From the NCBI RefSeq assembly GCF_008630535.1, contig NZ_VWPH01000007.1, forward strand, positions 434,001 through 498,000: a stretch of 64,000 nt of DNA, given 5' to 3'. A model generated the notes under the pieces. That model did not search any database, had not been told where the DNA came from, and was given only the letters and a program-made list of their open reading frames with translations. A program made the translations under genes and the position numbers. The stretch is from Saccharopolyspora hirsuta. GTDB lineage: Bacteria > Actinomycetota > Actinomycetes > Mycobacteriales > Pseudonocardiaceae. This document shows, one piece after another, positions 37,533-46,027 of the stretch. The first letter of the stretch is position 1. Each line of letters starts with the position of its first letter.

Positions 37533-40343
37533 TCAAGCGCCGGGGATCGGCATCGGACCCCGGGCGACGAGGTCGCGGAACTCGCGGGCCGGGACGGCGC
37601 CGGAGAACAGCCAGCCCTGGTAGGCGTCCACGCCGACGCCGGAGAGCACGTGGAACTGGGTCGCGGTCTCCACGCCCTCGGCCACGCACTGGCGCCCCAT
37701 CGCGCGCGCCATGTCCACCACCGCGCGCGCCACCGCGAAGTCCGAGGCGTCGCCGCCGACCCCGGCGACGAACCGGCGGTCCACCTTGATGATCTGCGCG
37801 GGCAGGTCCTTGAGCCGCGCCAGCGACGAGTAGCCGGTGCCGAAGTCGTCCACCGCGAACCGCACGCCGCGCGAGACCAGCTCGCCCATCTCGTGCCGGG
37901 TCCGCGACGGCAGGTCCACCAGGGCGGTCTCCACCAGCTCCAGGATCACCCGGTCCCAGGAGATGCCGGTCTCGGCGACGATGTCGGCGACCGCGTCGAC
38001 GAACTCCGGCCCGCCCGGCACCAGCCCGGCCAGGTTCACCGCCACGCCCACCGGCCGACCGCCGCGCACTGGCCAGGTCGCCGCCTCCCGCAGCGCGGTC
38101 CGCAGCACCCAGCGGTCCAGCTCGCGCAGCAGGTCGCCCTGCTCGGCGACGGGCAGGAAGGCGTCCGGGGCGAGCATCCCGCGGTCCGGGTGCGGCCAGC
38201 GCACCAGCGCCTCCGCGGTGACCACCACGCCGTCGGCGTCGACCACCGGCTGGTAGTGCAGGGCGAGCCCGTCGTTGTTCAGCGCCTCCCGCAGCTGCCC
38301 CTCCAGCTGCAGCTGCCGGTCTGCGGAGGCCATCAGCGCCGGGCTGGCCAGCGAGACCTTGCCGGTGCCGCGGCCCTTCGCCTCGAACATCGCCGCGTCG
38401 GCGAAGCGCAGCAGGTCCTCGCCGCCGGACGCGCTGCCGTCGGGCACCGCGGCGCCGATCGACGCGGAGACCCGGATCAGCTGGCCGTGCACCGGGACCG
38501 CGGTGCGCAGCAGCCCGGCGACCCGGTTGGCCAGCGAGTCGACCCCGCCGACCGCCTCGATGTCCGAGCAGATGATCACGAACTCGTCGCCGGACAGCCG
38601 GGCCGCCGTGCACCCGGCGGGCAGCCCGCCCTCCAGCCGGCGCGCCAGCGCCACCAGCAGCTCGTCGCCGGCGTCGTGGCCCAGCGAGTCGTTCACCCGC
38701 TTGAAGTTGTCGATGTCGCAGAACAGCACCGCGACCCGGTGCGAATCGGCGCGGCCCAGCAGCCGGTGCAGCAGGTCCTTGACCGCGGTGCGGTTCGGCA
38801 GCCCGGTCAGGTCGTCGTGGGTGGCCTGGTAGCGCAGGGCCTCGGCGGCCCGCCGCCGCTCGGTGATGTCCTGGAACACCACCAGCCAGAAGTGGGTGCC
38901 GTCGTCCTGCACCGACGCGGAGGTGCGCAGCTCGCAGTACACCGGTTCGCCGTCGGAGCGCACCAGCACCCGCTGCGGCACCCGGCGGCGGATCCCGGAG
39001 TTCTCCGCCGGTGTGGGCAGGTTGGTGTGCTGCTCGTCGGGGTGGGTGATGTCCTTCGCGGTCATCCCGCGCAGCTGGTCGAGCTGGTAGCCGAGCAGGT
39101 CGCACAGCGCGTCGTTGGCGTCGACCAGCCGCTCGGCCCGGTCGAACAGCCCGATGCCGACCGGGGTGATGCTGACCAGGTCGGTGAACCGCTGGCTGGA
39201 GCGCTCCATGCGGGTCACCACGGCCCGCTGCTCGGTGACGTCCTGGGCGGTGCCGACCAGCACGTCGTGGCCGTCGGCGTCCTTGATCGCGGTGCCGTGC
39301 AGCCGCAGGATCCGGGTGGTGCCGTCGATGCGCAGGTAGCGGTGCTCGACCTCGATCGGGTCGCGCTCCTCGACCAGCGGCCGCCAGGCCCGCCGCACCC
39401 AGCCGCGGTCGTCGGGGTGCACCCGGTCCAGGTAGCTGTCGAAGGTGATCGGCGCGTTGGCGGGCTTGCCGATGATCTCGTGCAGCATGTTCGACAGCCG
39501 CATGACGTTGGACCGCAGGTCCCACTCCCAGGTGCCGAGCCGGGCGATCCGCTGCGCGTCCTGCAGCTTGCGCCGCTCGTCGCGCAGCTGCCGCTCCAGC
39601 GCCCGGTGCTCGGTGACGTCCTGCACGGTGCCCTGCACCCGCTCGACCCGACCGGCCCGGTTGTACTCGGCCCGCCCGGTGCACAGGTAGACGCGCTTGC
39701 CCGCGTGGTCGCGCAGCTCCACCTCGAGCAGCTCGTCCTCCGGGGCGGTGAGCACGTCGAGGTAGAACTGGCGGGCCCGCTCCACGTCGTCGGGGTGGGT
39801 CGCCTCGATCATCGCCAGCACGCCCACGGCCTCCTGGGCGCCGGAATCGCCGAGGAACTCGGCGAGCACCGGGCTGCGGTAGAGCTCCCCGGTCTCCGGG
39901 TAGTAGACCCAGCTGCCGACCTTGGCGATCCGCTGCGCCTCGATCAGCCACCGGCGCTCGTCGCCGTCGGCGGCTTCCGCCGCGTCGTGCCCGCCGTCGG
40001 CCAGGTCGGAGACGTCGACCAGCACGGTGACCCGCAGCCGCGCGTCGTCGGCGTGCGGCCAGCTCAGCGGGCGGACCGGGTGCTGGCCGGTCCTGGAGCG
40101 CAGCAGCGAGACCGGGCCGTCGCGGACCACCAGGTCCGCCAGGCGGCAGCCGATCAGCGCCGCGGGCGTGGTCTCGCCCGCCAGCTTCGCCGCCTGCTCG
40201 GTGGCCCGGACGACGATGCCCTCCTCGGTGCTGAGCAGGGCGGGCGCGGCGGGCAGCGGCAGCAGGGCGAACTCCTCCGAACGGGCACCGGCCAGGCCGA
40301 GGCCGCCGGAGTTCGTCCGGATCCTCTCGCTCCGCTCGGTCAC
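37533..40343 (-). CDS. PAS-GGDEF-EAL cyclic-di-GMP signalling protein
   Basis: 936 residues, no membrane helices seen. Order: an N-terminal PAS-like sensor, two further PAS/PAC modules (AQRIAKVGSWVYYPETGEL; AQRIARLGTWEWDL), a fourth PAS (FTDLVSITPVGIGLFDRAER), then GGDEF and EAL domains. The diguanylate cyclase motif reads SGDEF (RLSGDEFVII), a variant that can still be active. The phosphodiesterase residues are all present: EALVRW, VNLAG, ELVETAL, DDFGTGYSS, KVDRRF and AEGVET. The protein may both make and degrade c-di-GMP according to a cytoplasmic signal, possibly redox. GTG at 40343 has AGGAGGGG five bases upstream; the frame extends to 40595 without a better start. Confidence 0.93.
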   Translation of the reverse strand: MTERSERIRTNSGGLGLAGARSEEFALLPLPAAPALLSTEEGIVVRATEQAAKLAGETTPAALIGCRLADLVVRDGPVSLLRSRTGQHPVRPLSWPHADDARLRVTVLVDVSDLADGGHDAAEAADGDERRWLIEAQRIAKVGSWVYYPETGELYRSPVLAEFLGDSGAQEAVGVLAMIEATHPDDVERARQFYLDVLTAPEDELLEVELRDHAGKRVYLCTGRAEYNRAGRVERVQGTVQDVTEHRALERQLRDERRKLQDAQRIARLGTWEWDLRSNVMRLSNMLHEIIGKPANAPITFDSYLDRVHPDDRGWVRRAWRPLVEERDPIEVEHRYLRIDGTTRILRLHGTAIKDADGHDVLVGTAQDVTEQRAVVTRMERSSQRFTDLVSITPVGIGLFDRAERLVDANDALCDLLGYQLDQLRGMTAKDITHPDEQHTNLPTPAENSGIRRRVPQRVLVRSDGEPVYCELRTSASVQDDGTHFWLVVFQDITERRRAAEALRYQATHDDLTGLPNRTAVKDLLHRLLGRADSHRVAVLFCDIDNFKRVNDSLGHDAGDELLVALARRLEGGLPAGCTAARLSGDEFVIICSDIEAVGGVDSLANRVAGLLRTAVPVHGQLIRVSASIGAAVPDGSASGGEDLLRFADAAMFEAKGRGTGKVSLASPALMASADRQLQLEGQLREALNNDGLALHYQPVVDADGVVVTAEALVRWPHPDRGMLAPDAFLPVAEQGDLLRELDRWVLRTALREAATWPVRGGRPVGVAVNLAGLVPGGPEFVDAVADIVAETGISWDRVILELVETALVDLPSRTRHEMGELVSRGVRFAVDDFGTGYSSLARLKDLPAQIIKVDRRFVAGVGGDASDFAVARAVVDMARAMGRQCVAEGVETATQFHVLSGVGVDAYQGWLFSGAVPAREFRDLVARGPMPIPGA

Positions 40344-40558
40344 CAGCACCCCTCCTGCGTCGCAGCCGCGCGACCGCTGCCCCGTTCTGCACAGCACCCC
40401 GCGAACGAGTGATCTGCAACACAACGGGTCGTGCGGCCGACAATACCGGTCCCCGCACCGGCGGTAACGCCATGGTGCCGCGAGCGGGACCGGATTCCCT
40501 GGAGAGGTGACCGCCATCGCCCGACTTGATGACGCGATGCTCGGAAATTCCGATGAAA

Positions 40559-40587
40559 CGGGGCCGGGGAGAGTCTCCCCGGCCCCG
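40559..40587 (-). terminator. terminator of the malic enzyme gene
   Basis: CGGGGCCGGGGAGA and its complement (40559-40587, single central base) form a 14-bp stem; on the minus strand it is followed by TTTC. The rest of the 40344-40650 gap holds no gene. Confidence 0.7.
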
Positions 40588-40650
40588 CCTGGCACGGCCG
40601 CACCGGAGCAGCCCCAGCCGCTCGGGTGGCCGTCGTGCGCATCTGTGCGA

Positions 40651-41844
40651 TCAGGCCCTGGCGACGCCTTCAGCGCGAGCCGCCTTGGCCACCGCGGCGC
40701 TGACCTCGGGCGCCACCCGCGGGTCCAGCGGGCTGGGCACGATGTAGTCCGCGCTGAGGTCGTCGGCGGCGACCGCCGCGATCGCCTCGGCGGCCGCGAC
40801 CTTCATCCCGTCGGTGATCTTGCGGGCGCCGACGTCCAGCGCGCCCTTGAAGATGCCGGGGAAGGCCAGCACGTTGTTGATCTGGTTCGGGAAGTCGCTG
40901 CGGCCGGTGGCCACCACCGCGGCGTGCCGCCGGGCGACGTCGGGGTGGATCTCCGGGTCCGGGTTGGACAGCGCGAACACGATCGCGTCGTCGGCCATCG
41001 TGGCCACCAGCTCCTCGGGCAGCTGCCCGACCGACACCCCGATGACGACGTCGGCGCCGCGCAGCGCCTCGGCCGGACCACCGGTGATCCCGCTGGCGTT
41101 GGTGAACTCGGCCAGCTCCTGCTTGATCGGGGTCAGCCCCTCGCGGCCGGAGTGGATCACGCCGCGCGAGTCGAGCACGGTGATCTCACCGACGCCGGCG
41201 GTGTGCAGGATCTTCGCGCAGGCGACCCCCGCCGCACCGGCACCGGAGATGACCACGCGCAGCGAGCTCAGCTCGCGGCCGACCACCTTGGCCGCGTTGC
41301 GCAGCGCCGCCAGCGCCACCACCGCGGTGCCGTGCTGGTCGTCGTGCATGACCGGGATGTCCAGCGCCTCGGAGACCCGCCGCTCCAGCTCGAAGCAGCG
41401 CGGCGCGGAGATGTCCTCGAGGTTGATCGCGCCGAACGACGGGCGCAGCCGGACCAGGGTCTCCACGATCTCGTCGACGTCGGTGGTGTCCAGCACCAGC
41501 GGGATCGAGTCCAGCCCGGCGAAGGTCTTGAACAGCGCGGACTTGCCCTCCATGACCGGCAGCGACGCCCGCGGCCCGATGTCGCCGAGCCCGAGCACCG
41601 CGGTGCCGTCGCTGACCACGGCCACCAACCGCTGCGTCCAGGTGTAGCGGTCGGCCAGCGCCGGGTCGCTGGCGATCGCCCGGCTGACCTGCGCCACGCC
41701 CGGGGTGTAGGCGATCGAGAGGTCGCGCGCGGTCGCCAGCGGCGCGGTCACCTCCACGCCCAGCTTGCCGCCCTCGTGCGCGGCGAAAATTTCTTCGTTG
41801 GTCAAATCGGCACCGTTCGCGGTGCGGTCGTTCACGGTGGTCAC
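40651..41844 (-). CDS. NAD(P)-dependent malic enzyme
   Basis: 397 residues, the short bacterial type without a phosphotransacetylase tail. It oxidatively decarboxylates malate to pyruvate. Marks: YTPGVAQVSRAIASDP, the catalytic region VMEGKSALFKTFAGLD, metal-binding AINLEDISAPRCFELERR and DIPVMHDDQHGTAVV, and the nucleotide loop SGAGAAGVACAKIL near 192. The cofactor preference is not decided. The GTG at 41844 follows AGGAGGG with a five-base spacer, which fixes the start over upstream candidates. A 435-base divergent region separates it from the epimerase gene. Confidence 0.93.
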   Translation of the reverse strand: MTTVNDRTANGADLTNEEIFAAHEGGKLGVEVTAPLATARDLSIAYTPGVAQVSRAIASDPALADRYTWTQRLVAVVSDGTAVLGLGDIGPRASLPVMEGKSALFKTFAGLDSIPLVLDTTDVDEIVETLVRLRPSFGAINLEDISAPRCFELERRVSEALDIPVMHDDQHGTAVVALAALRNAAKVVGRELSSLRVVISGAGAAGVACAKILHTAGVGEITVLDSRGVIHSGREGLTPIKQELAEFTNASGITGGPAEALRGADVVIGVSVGQLPEELVATMADDAIVFALSNPDPEIHPDVARRHAAVVATGRSDFPNQINNVLAFPGIFKGALDVGARKITDGMKVAAAEAIAAVAADDLSADYIVPSPLDPRVAPEVSAAVAKAARAEGVARA

Positions 41845-42106
41845 GGCGTCCCTCCTGTAGCCATGCCTGCAGCCCGGGCACGTTCCGGGCCGGGCGGACG
41901 GGCGGCGCGGTGCCGCCCGGAACAACGCCGCTGCACCGGGCTTTTCCGGTCCAGCGGGTGTGAATGAACCGAACGCGGCTGCCCCGGTCGGACAGCGGTT
42001 CGGCGGACGCTGCGGTTCGAACAGTGTGCCAGGCCTCCAGATCAATGTCAGCGACCGGGATCACACAAGCTCACCAGCAACTTCAACAAAATGTCAACGG
42101 TCTTGG

Positions 42107-42161
42107 GCAGTACGGGCGTCCGGTTTTGATTCGAAAAAGCGCAGTACGTACGTACGGTTTT
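42107..42161. promoter_or_regulatory. tandem 21-base repeats in the malic enzyme/epimerase gap
   Basis: GCAGTACG, two variable bases, CGT, one variable base, CGGTTTT occurs at 42107-42127 and 42141-42161, 34 bases apart. The second contains the perfect palindrome GTACGTACGTAC (42144-42155). It lies in an AT-richer stretch. Otherwise the 41845-42279 gap holds a small GC hairpin at 41900-41918 and no gene. Confidence 0.55.
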
Positions 42162-42266
42162 CAGAATTTGCGCTGACCGAACGATCGCCGGATTTTCTCG
42201 GCGACGCCCGCGGTGCGCGCGTCCGGTCAACCGCTGCCCCTCCGGACCGTGTGCCAACCTGCCCCA

Positions 42267-42272
42267 TAGGCT
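42267..42272 (+). promoter_or_regulatory. -10 element (TAGGCT) for the epimerase gene
   Basis: TAGGCT ends seven bases before the GTG start, consistent with a leaderless message. Confidence 0.4.
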
Positions 42273-42279
42273 TTCGACC

Positions 42280-42882
42280 GTGCAGGTACGTCGACTTGAG
42301 AACACCGGCGCGATCGAGTTCATTCCGAAGTCGTTCCCGGACCACCGCGGCCTCTTCGTCGCGCCGTTCCAGGAGGCGGCGCTCGTCGAAGCCGTCGGGC
42401 ACCCGATGCGGGTCGCGCAGACCAACCACAGCGTCTCCGCCCGCAACGTCATCCGCGGCGTGCACTTCTCCGACGTACCGCCCGGCCAGGCCAAGTACGT
42501 GTACTGCCCGCGGGGAGCGCTGCTCGACGTGGTGGTCGACATCCGGGTCGGCTCGCCCACCTTCGGCAGGTGGGACGCCGTCCGGCTCGACTCCGACGAG
42601 TACCGCGGCCTCTACGTGCCTGAAGGCCTCGGGCACGCCTTCGTGGCCCTCACCGACGACACGGTGATGAGCTACCTCTGCTCAACGCCCTACAACCCGG
42701 GCGCCGAGCACGGCATCAGCCCGCTGGACCCGGAGCTCGGGCTCCCGTGGTCCGACCACCTGACCGGCGAGCCGGTGCTGTCGGAGAAGGACCGGGCCGC
42801 CCCCACCTTCGCGGAAGCGGCGGAGAAGGGGCTCCTTCCGGATTACGAAACCTGCCTGGCCCACTACGAAACCCTGCGCTGA
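42280..42882 (+). CDS. dTDP-4-dehydrorhamnose 3,5-epimerase family protein
   Basis: 200 residues of the RmlC cupin family. It would epimerise a dTDP-4-keto-6-deoxysugar at C3 and/or C5. The catalytic His lies in NVIRGVHFSDVP, with VDIRVGSPTFGRW and GLYVPEGLGHAFVAL giving the conserved aspartate and tyrosine region. GVHFSDVPPGQAKYVYC differs from housekeeping RmlC (usually RGLHYQ) and is more like the antibiotic-sugar epimerases. It stands alone without other sugar genes nearby. Its stop codon lies inside a palindrome shared with sodX. Confidence 0.88.
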   Translation: MQVRRLENTGAIEFIPKSFPDHRGLFVAPFQEAALVEAVGHPMRVAQTNHSVSARNVIRGVHFSDVPPGQAKYVYCPRGALLDVVVDIRVGSPTFGRWDAVRLDSDEYRGLYVPEGLGHAFVALTDDTVMSYLCSTPYNPGAEHGISPLDPELGLPWSDHLTGEPVLSEKDRAAPTFAEAAEKGLLPDYETCLAHYETLR

Positions 42883-42898
42883 CCCGGGTCAGCGCAGG
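42873..42898. terminator. perfect 26-base palindrome holding both convergent stop codons
   Basis: CCTGCGCTGACCC (42873-42885) is followed directly by its reverse complement. The stops of the epimerase gene (42880-42882) and of sodX (42889-42891) are both inside. It probably acts as a bidirectional terminator. Confidence 0.65.
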
Positions 42899-43203
42899 CG
42901 CCCCGGGTTCGGCCACAGCCGCCAGCGCACGACCCCGAGGACCTCGGCCGGGCCGAGCTCCCGCGAATCGGTCGAGCCGAAGCTGTTGTCGCCCTCCACG
43001 TGCCAACCGCCCGCCTCGCGGCGCACCGCGCGCTTGACCGACAGCTGCTCCGGCCGCTGCGCCCAGCGGACCAGGACGACGTCGCGCGGGCGCGCGCGGG
43101 CGCGCAGGCGCAGCAGCACGACATCGCGGTCCCGCAGTGTGGGAACCATGGACGGTCCCCGCACCAGCAAGCGGCGCCAGGGCCACCGCCCGAGCGATTT
43201 CAC
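42889..43203 (-). CDS. sodX: nickel superoxide dismutase maturation protease SodX
   Basis: About 104 residues of the S26 signal-peptidase-like family. The catalytic serine is in VRGPSMVPTLRDRDVVLLR and the lysine in QLSVKRAVRREAGG; GDNSFGSTDSRELG is the third conserved block. Such proteases next to sodN remove the SodN propeptide so that the N-terminal histidine can bind nickel. It is divergent from sodN, 78 bases away. The GTG at 43203 has GGAGG five bases upstream and leaves no membrane anchor, as in cytoplasmic SodX; the frame runs further upstream to 43554 but crosses sodN. Confidence 0.88.
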   Translation of the reverse strand: MKSLGRWPWRRLLVRGPSMVPTLRDRDVVLLRLRARARPRDVVLVRWAQRPEQLSVKRAVRREAGGWHVEGDNSFGSTDSRELGPAEVLGVVRWRLWPNPGRLR

Positions 43204-43281
43204 AGACACCTCCAGTAGGACGCCGAGGATCTTCCAGAGTAGGGTCGGCCCTGTCGGAGCACTCACTGTCAGGGAGGAATC

Positions 43282-43689
43282 ATGCGACTGCTGTCGCGAA
43301 TCCTCAGCCCCCGCCTGGAGGCGACCGCGCACTGCGATCTTCCGTGCGGCGTGTACGACCCGGCCCAGGCGCGTATCGAGGCTGAGTCCGTCAAGGCGAT
43401 CCAGGAGAAGTACCAGGCCAACGAGGACCCGGAGTTCCGCACTCGGGCGATTCTGATCGCCGAGCAGCGCTCCGAGCTGGTCAAGCACCACCTGTGGGTG
43501 CTGTGGACCGACTACTTCAAGCCGCCGCACTTCGAGAAGTACCCGCAGCTGCACGAGCTGATCAACAAGGCCACCAAGGCCGCGGGCGCCACCGGCACCA
43601 AGGGCTCGATGGACCCGAAGACCGGTCAGCAGCTGCTGGACTACATCGCCGAGATCGACAAGATCTTCTGGGAGACCAAGCAGGGCTGA
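43282..43689 (+). CDS. sodN: nickel-containing superoxide dismutase
   Basis: 135 residues. After a 16-residue propeptide (MRLLSRILSPRLEATA) comes the nickel hook HCDLPCGVYDP, whose His1, Cys2 and Cys6 ligate nickel after cleavage. The rest (IQEKYQANEDPEFRTRAILI, then HLWVLWTDYFKPPHFEKYP) is the four-helix subunit that assembles to a hexamer and dismutes superoxide in the cytoplasm. ATG at 43282 has GGGAGGA. sodX is divergent upstream. No Nur-type TTGCAA pair was seen in the gap. A strong terminator follows. Confidence 0.97.
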   Translation: MRLLSRILSPRLEATAHCDLPCGVYDPAQARIEAESVKAIQEKYQANEDPEFRTRAILIAEQRSELVKHHLWVLWTDYFKPPHFEKYPQLHELINKATKAAGATGTKGSMDPKTGQQLLDYIAEIDKIFWETKQG

Positions 43690-43706
43690 AGCACCAGCTC
43701 CACCGG

Positions 43707-43746
43707 GGCGCCGACCAGCGAGAACCTTCGCTGGTCGGCGCCTTTT
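43707..43746 (+). terminator. intrinsic terminator after sodN
   Basis: A perfect 15-bp stem (GGCGCCGACCAGCGA, 43707-43721, with 43728-43742), loop GAACCT, then TTTT. The remaining DNA to 44038 is AT-richer and shows no gene. Confidence 0.85.
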
Positions 43747-43992
43747 CCGTTCTCCGGACCGCTTCCGCGATCTGCCCCCTTAGGACGGCCAGGGCACAGT
43801 CCGAGGTTGATCTGCTACCACGAACATCGATCCTGCCCGCTCCCTCGCTGGCACCGCAGCATTACCAAGACTATTTAAAATGGAGCACGGGGATCATGCA
43901 GTGCCCTTCCGCTACCCGCGCTAGGCCAAACGGGGAGAATGCTGCGAGGAGTCGGGGATGCCACTCCCCCCTGTCAGCCCCTCCCGCTACGG

Positions 43993-44008
43993 TCGTACCA
44001 CCGTACGA
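43993..44008. promoter_or_regulatory. inverted repeat upstream of the P63C gene
   Basis: TCGTAC-CACC-GTACGA, perfect 6-base arms, 31 bases before the preferred TTG start. It would be inside the gene if the ATG at 43958 were used, which argues for the later start. Confidence 0.4.
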
Positions 44009-44038
44009 AGCGCACCCGCCCCAGGAGAGGCCACCGAC

Positions 44039-44902
44039 TTGACAAAGTCAAAGAACCCCACGCCACGCAGCCCGTTCGCGAAGCATGTCGGCCAGATCCA
44101 GCTTGGAAATAACGATCTAGACTGCTACGTCCTGGACTCGGAGATTCGAGTCCTAGCACTTCGATCGGCAGTTCGAGCGCTAACAGGAGTCGACGGAAGC
44201 GACCTCGACAGCTATATCGGTGTCCAAAACCTCCGAGACCACCTCGACAGCCGACGAATATTGGCGAGCGCAGTCGAGTTCTCCATCCCGGGAACACAGT
44301 TCACCGGCAAGGGAATTCGCGCCGACGCATTCCTTGACATTTGCCGAGCTTATGTAAACGCACATCAGGACGGGAAGCTGACAACTCCACGCCAACAGGA
44401 GTTGGCGATGAAATCAGCAGTCTTGCTCGCCGCATGCGCAAAGGTTGGCCTGGACGCCCTCATCGACGAGGCAACAGGCTACCAGTATGAACGAGCCGAG
44501 GATGCTCTCCAGGTCAAGCTACGAGCGTACGTCCTGGACGAACTGCGCGACTGGGAGAAAACTTTTCCAGACGCACTGTGGGAAGAGTTCGGAAGACTTA
44601 CGAACTGGAGCGGGCCACTCCATTCTAGACCAAGATGGTGGGGGAAGCTCGTACTCGCCCTCATCTACGACGCACTCGACCCAGACGTGGCCAATCACCT
44701 CCGCACCACAAAACCGGCCCCGCGGAAGGGACAGAACTACCACCAGTGGCTCACCGAGGACATCGGACTCCAGTCGCTGATCACCCACATCCATCAGGTC
44801 ATTGGCATCGCAAAAACCTGCAACACGATGAACGAGCTAAAGGAGAAGGTGGCGTTTCACTACGGAAAGAAGCCAATTCAGCTGCCGCTGGAACTAAATT
44901 AG
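44039..44902 (+). CDS. P63C-domain protein, probable phage or mobile-element origin
   Basis: 287 residues. The C-terminal half contains VLDELRDWEKTFPDALWEEF and KGQNYHQWLTEDIGLQSLI, which match the P63C domain of phage-related proteins (WEKxFP and HHQWLTED signatures). The N-terminal half (LGNNDLDCYVLDSEIRVLAL) is the region that usually precedes it. The function is unknown. The gene is visibly richer in A/T, especially at third codon positions, than its neighbours, a sign of transfer. TTG at 44039 is preceded by AGGAGAGG; an in-frame ATG at 43958 also has GAGGAG, so the start is uncertain. No integrase or att repeat was found near it. The 239 bases after it hold no gene. Confidence 0.75.
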   Translation: MTKSKNPTPRSPFAKHVGQIQLGNNDLDCYVLDSEIRVLALRSAVRALTGVDGSDLDSYIGVQNLRDHLDSRRILASAVEFSIPGTQFTGKGIRADAFLDICRAYVNAHQDGKLTTPRQQELAMKSAVLLAACAKVGLDALIDEATGYQYERAEDALQVKLRAYVLDELRDWEKTFPDALWEEFGRLTNWSGPLHSRPRWWGKLVLALIYDALDPDVANHLRTTKPAPRKGQNYHQWLTEDIGLQSLITHIHQVIGIAKTCNTMNELKEKVAFHYGKKPIQLPLELN

Positions 44903-45141
44903 GAACCACCCAAGTTCAGCGTGTGGCGCCCCAAGGCCACGTCGAGCATCGCGCTCGTCAGAGCGGTGCACGCGATACGCGGAAAGGATCAGCGCGGCAA
45001 GCGCACTGCGGTGCAAGCTCCGGCAGCACCGAGACGACGCACTACATCTTGATCAAGGGTGATCCGGCTGGTTGCCACCCGTTCGACCCGCCCCGGAAAA
45101 GCAGTGGCCTGCCGGAGGTGGGGCGTCCACAATCGACCGTC

Positions 45142-46008
45142 GTGGACGTGACCGATCCGATTCGCCTCGGCCAGCACCGGCTTCCCGACGGGCGGGACCT
45201 CGCCTGGGCCGAGTGGGGGCCGGAGGACGGGACAGCCGTGCTGCTCTGCCCCGGTGCGGCGACGAGCCGTCGGCTCGGGTTCGGCACCGATGTCGTCGAC
45301 GCGCTCGGCATCCGGTTGATCTCGGTCGACCGGCCCGGGCTCGGCGCGTCCGATCCGGCACCGGGCCGCACGCTGACCGATTTCGCCGCCGACATCGGCG
45401 AACTGCGCCGCGCCGTCCTGGACTCGGCCGAGCTCGCCGTCGTCGGGTACTCGGCGGGCGGGCCGTTCGCGCTGGCCTGCGCAGCGGAGGGCGTGGCGGT
45501 GCGGGCCGCGGTCGTCGCGGGCGCCGACGAGTTCGCGTCGTTCGACAGCGGGCTCCCGGACGACCTGCGCGACATGGTCGAGCTGGTGGCCGCCGATCCG
45601 GCCGCCGCCGAGCAGTCCTTCGCCGAGTTCGGCAGCGCCGACGCGCTGTGGCAGCTGATCACCAGGTCCAGCCCGGAGGTCGACCTGGCCGTCTACCGGG
45701 CGCCGGGGTTCGAGCCGGTCTTCCGGCGGGCGATGGCCGACGGTTTCGCGCAAGGCCCCGCCGGGTATGCGCGCGACACGGTGCTGGCCATGAGCCGCTG
45801 GCCGTTCGCCGTCGCCGACGTCCGCACGCCGGTCGACCTCTGGTACGGCGGGCTCGACACCAGCCCCAGCCATTCGCCCGACCACGGCACCACGCTGGCC
45901 GGACGTCTGCCGTCCGCGCGACACCACCTGGTGCCGGACGCGGGCGGTTCCCTGCTGTGGACGCACGCCGGAGCGATCCTGCGCGGCCTGGTGGGTGCCG
46001 ACCGCTGA
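45142..46008 (+). CDS. alpha/beta hydrolase
   Basis: 288 residues. Nucleophile serine in VVGYSAGGPFALACA near residue 111, oxyanion region LLCPGAATSRRLG, and the conserved DRPGLGASDP after strand 4 give a standard alpha/beta hydrolase; the catalytic histidine should be in the last 40 residues (ARHHLVPDAGGSLLWTHA). The substrate is unknown. GTG at 45142 is used because it gives the natural N-terminus; CACAAT ends eight bases upstream and could be a -10. The stop lies in the loop of a hairpin shared with the convergent flavodoxin-fold gene. Confidence 0.8.
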   Translation: MDVTDPIRLGQHRLPDGRDLAWAEWGPEDGTAVLLCPGAATSRRLGFGTDVVDALGIRLISVDRPGLGASDPAPGRTLTDFAADIGELRRAVLDSAELAVVGYSAGGPFALACAAEGVAVRAAVVAGADEFASFDSGLPDDLRDMVELVAADPAAAEQSFAEFGSADALWQLITRSSPEVDLAVYRAPGFEPVFRRAMADGFAQGPAGYARDTVLAMSRWPFAVADVRTPVDLWYGGLDTSPSHSPDHGTTLAGRLPSARHHLVPDAGGSLLWTHAGAILRGLVGADR

Positions 46009-46021
46009 TCCGGTCGGCACC
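45994..46021. terminator. hairpin between convergent genes
   Basis: GGTGCCGACC (45994-46003) pairs perfectly with GGTCGGCACC (46012-46021); the hydrolase stop codon is in the 8-base loop. Confidence 0.55.
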
Positions 46022-46027
46022 CCGCGC

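Noticed and set aside
37650..40412. 920-residue plus-strand frame opposite the GGDEF-EAL gene
   Set aside because: Shadow frame; the minus strand encodes clear PAS, GGDEF and EAL motifs.
43958..44038. N-terminal extension of the P63C protein from ATG 43958
   Set aside because: It would place a perfect inverted repeat inside the coding region and adds 27 residues without family similarity; it is kept only as an alternative start.
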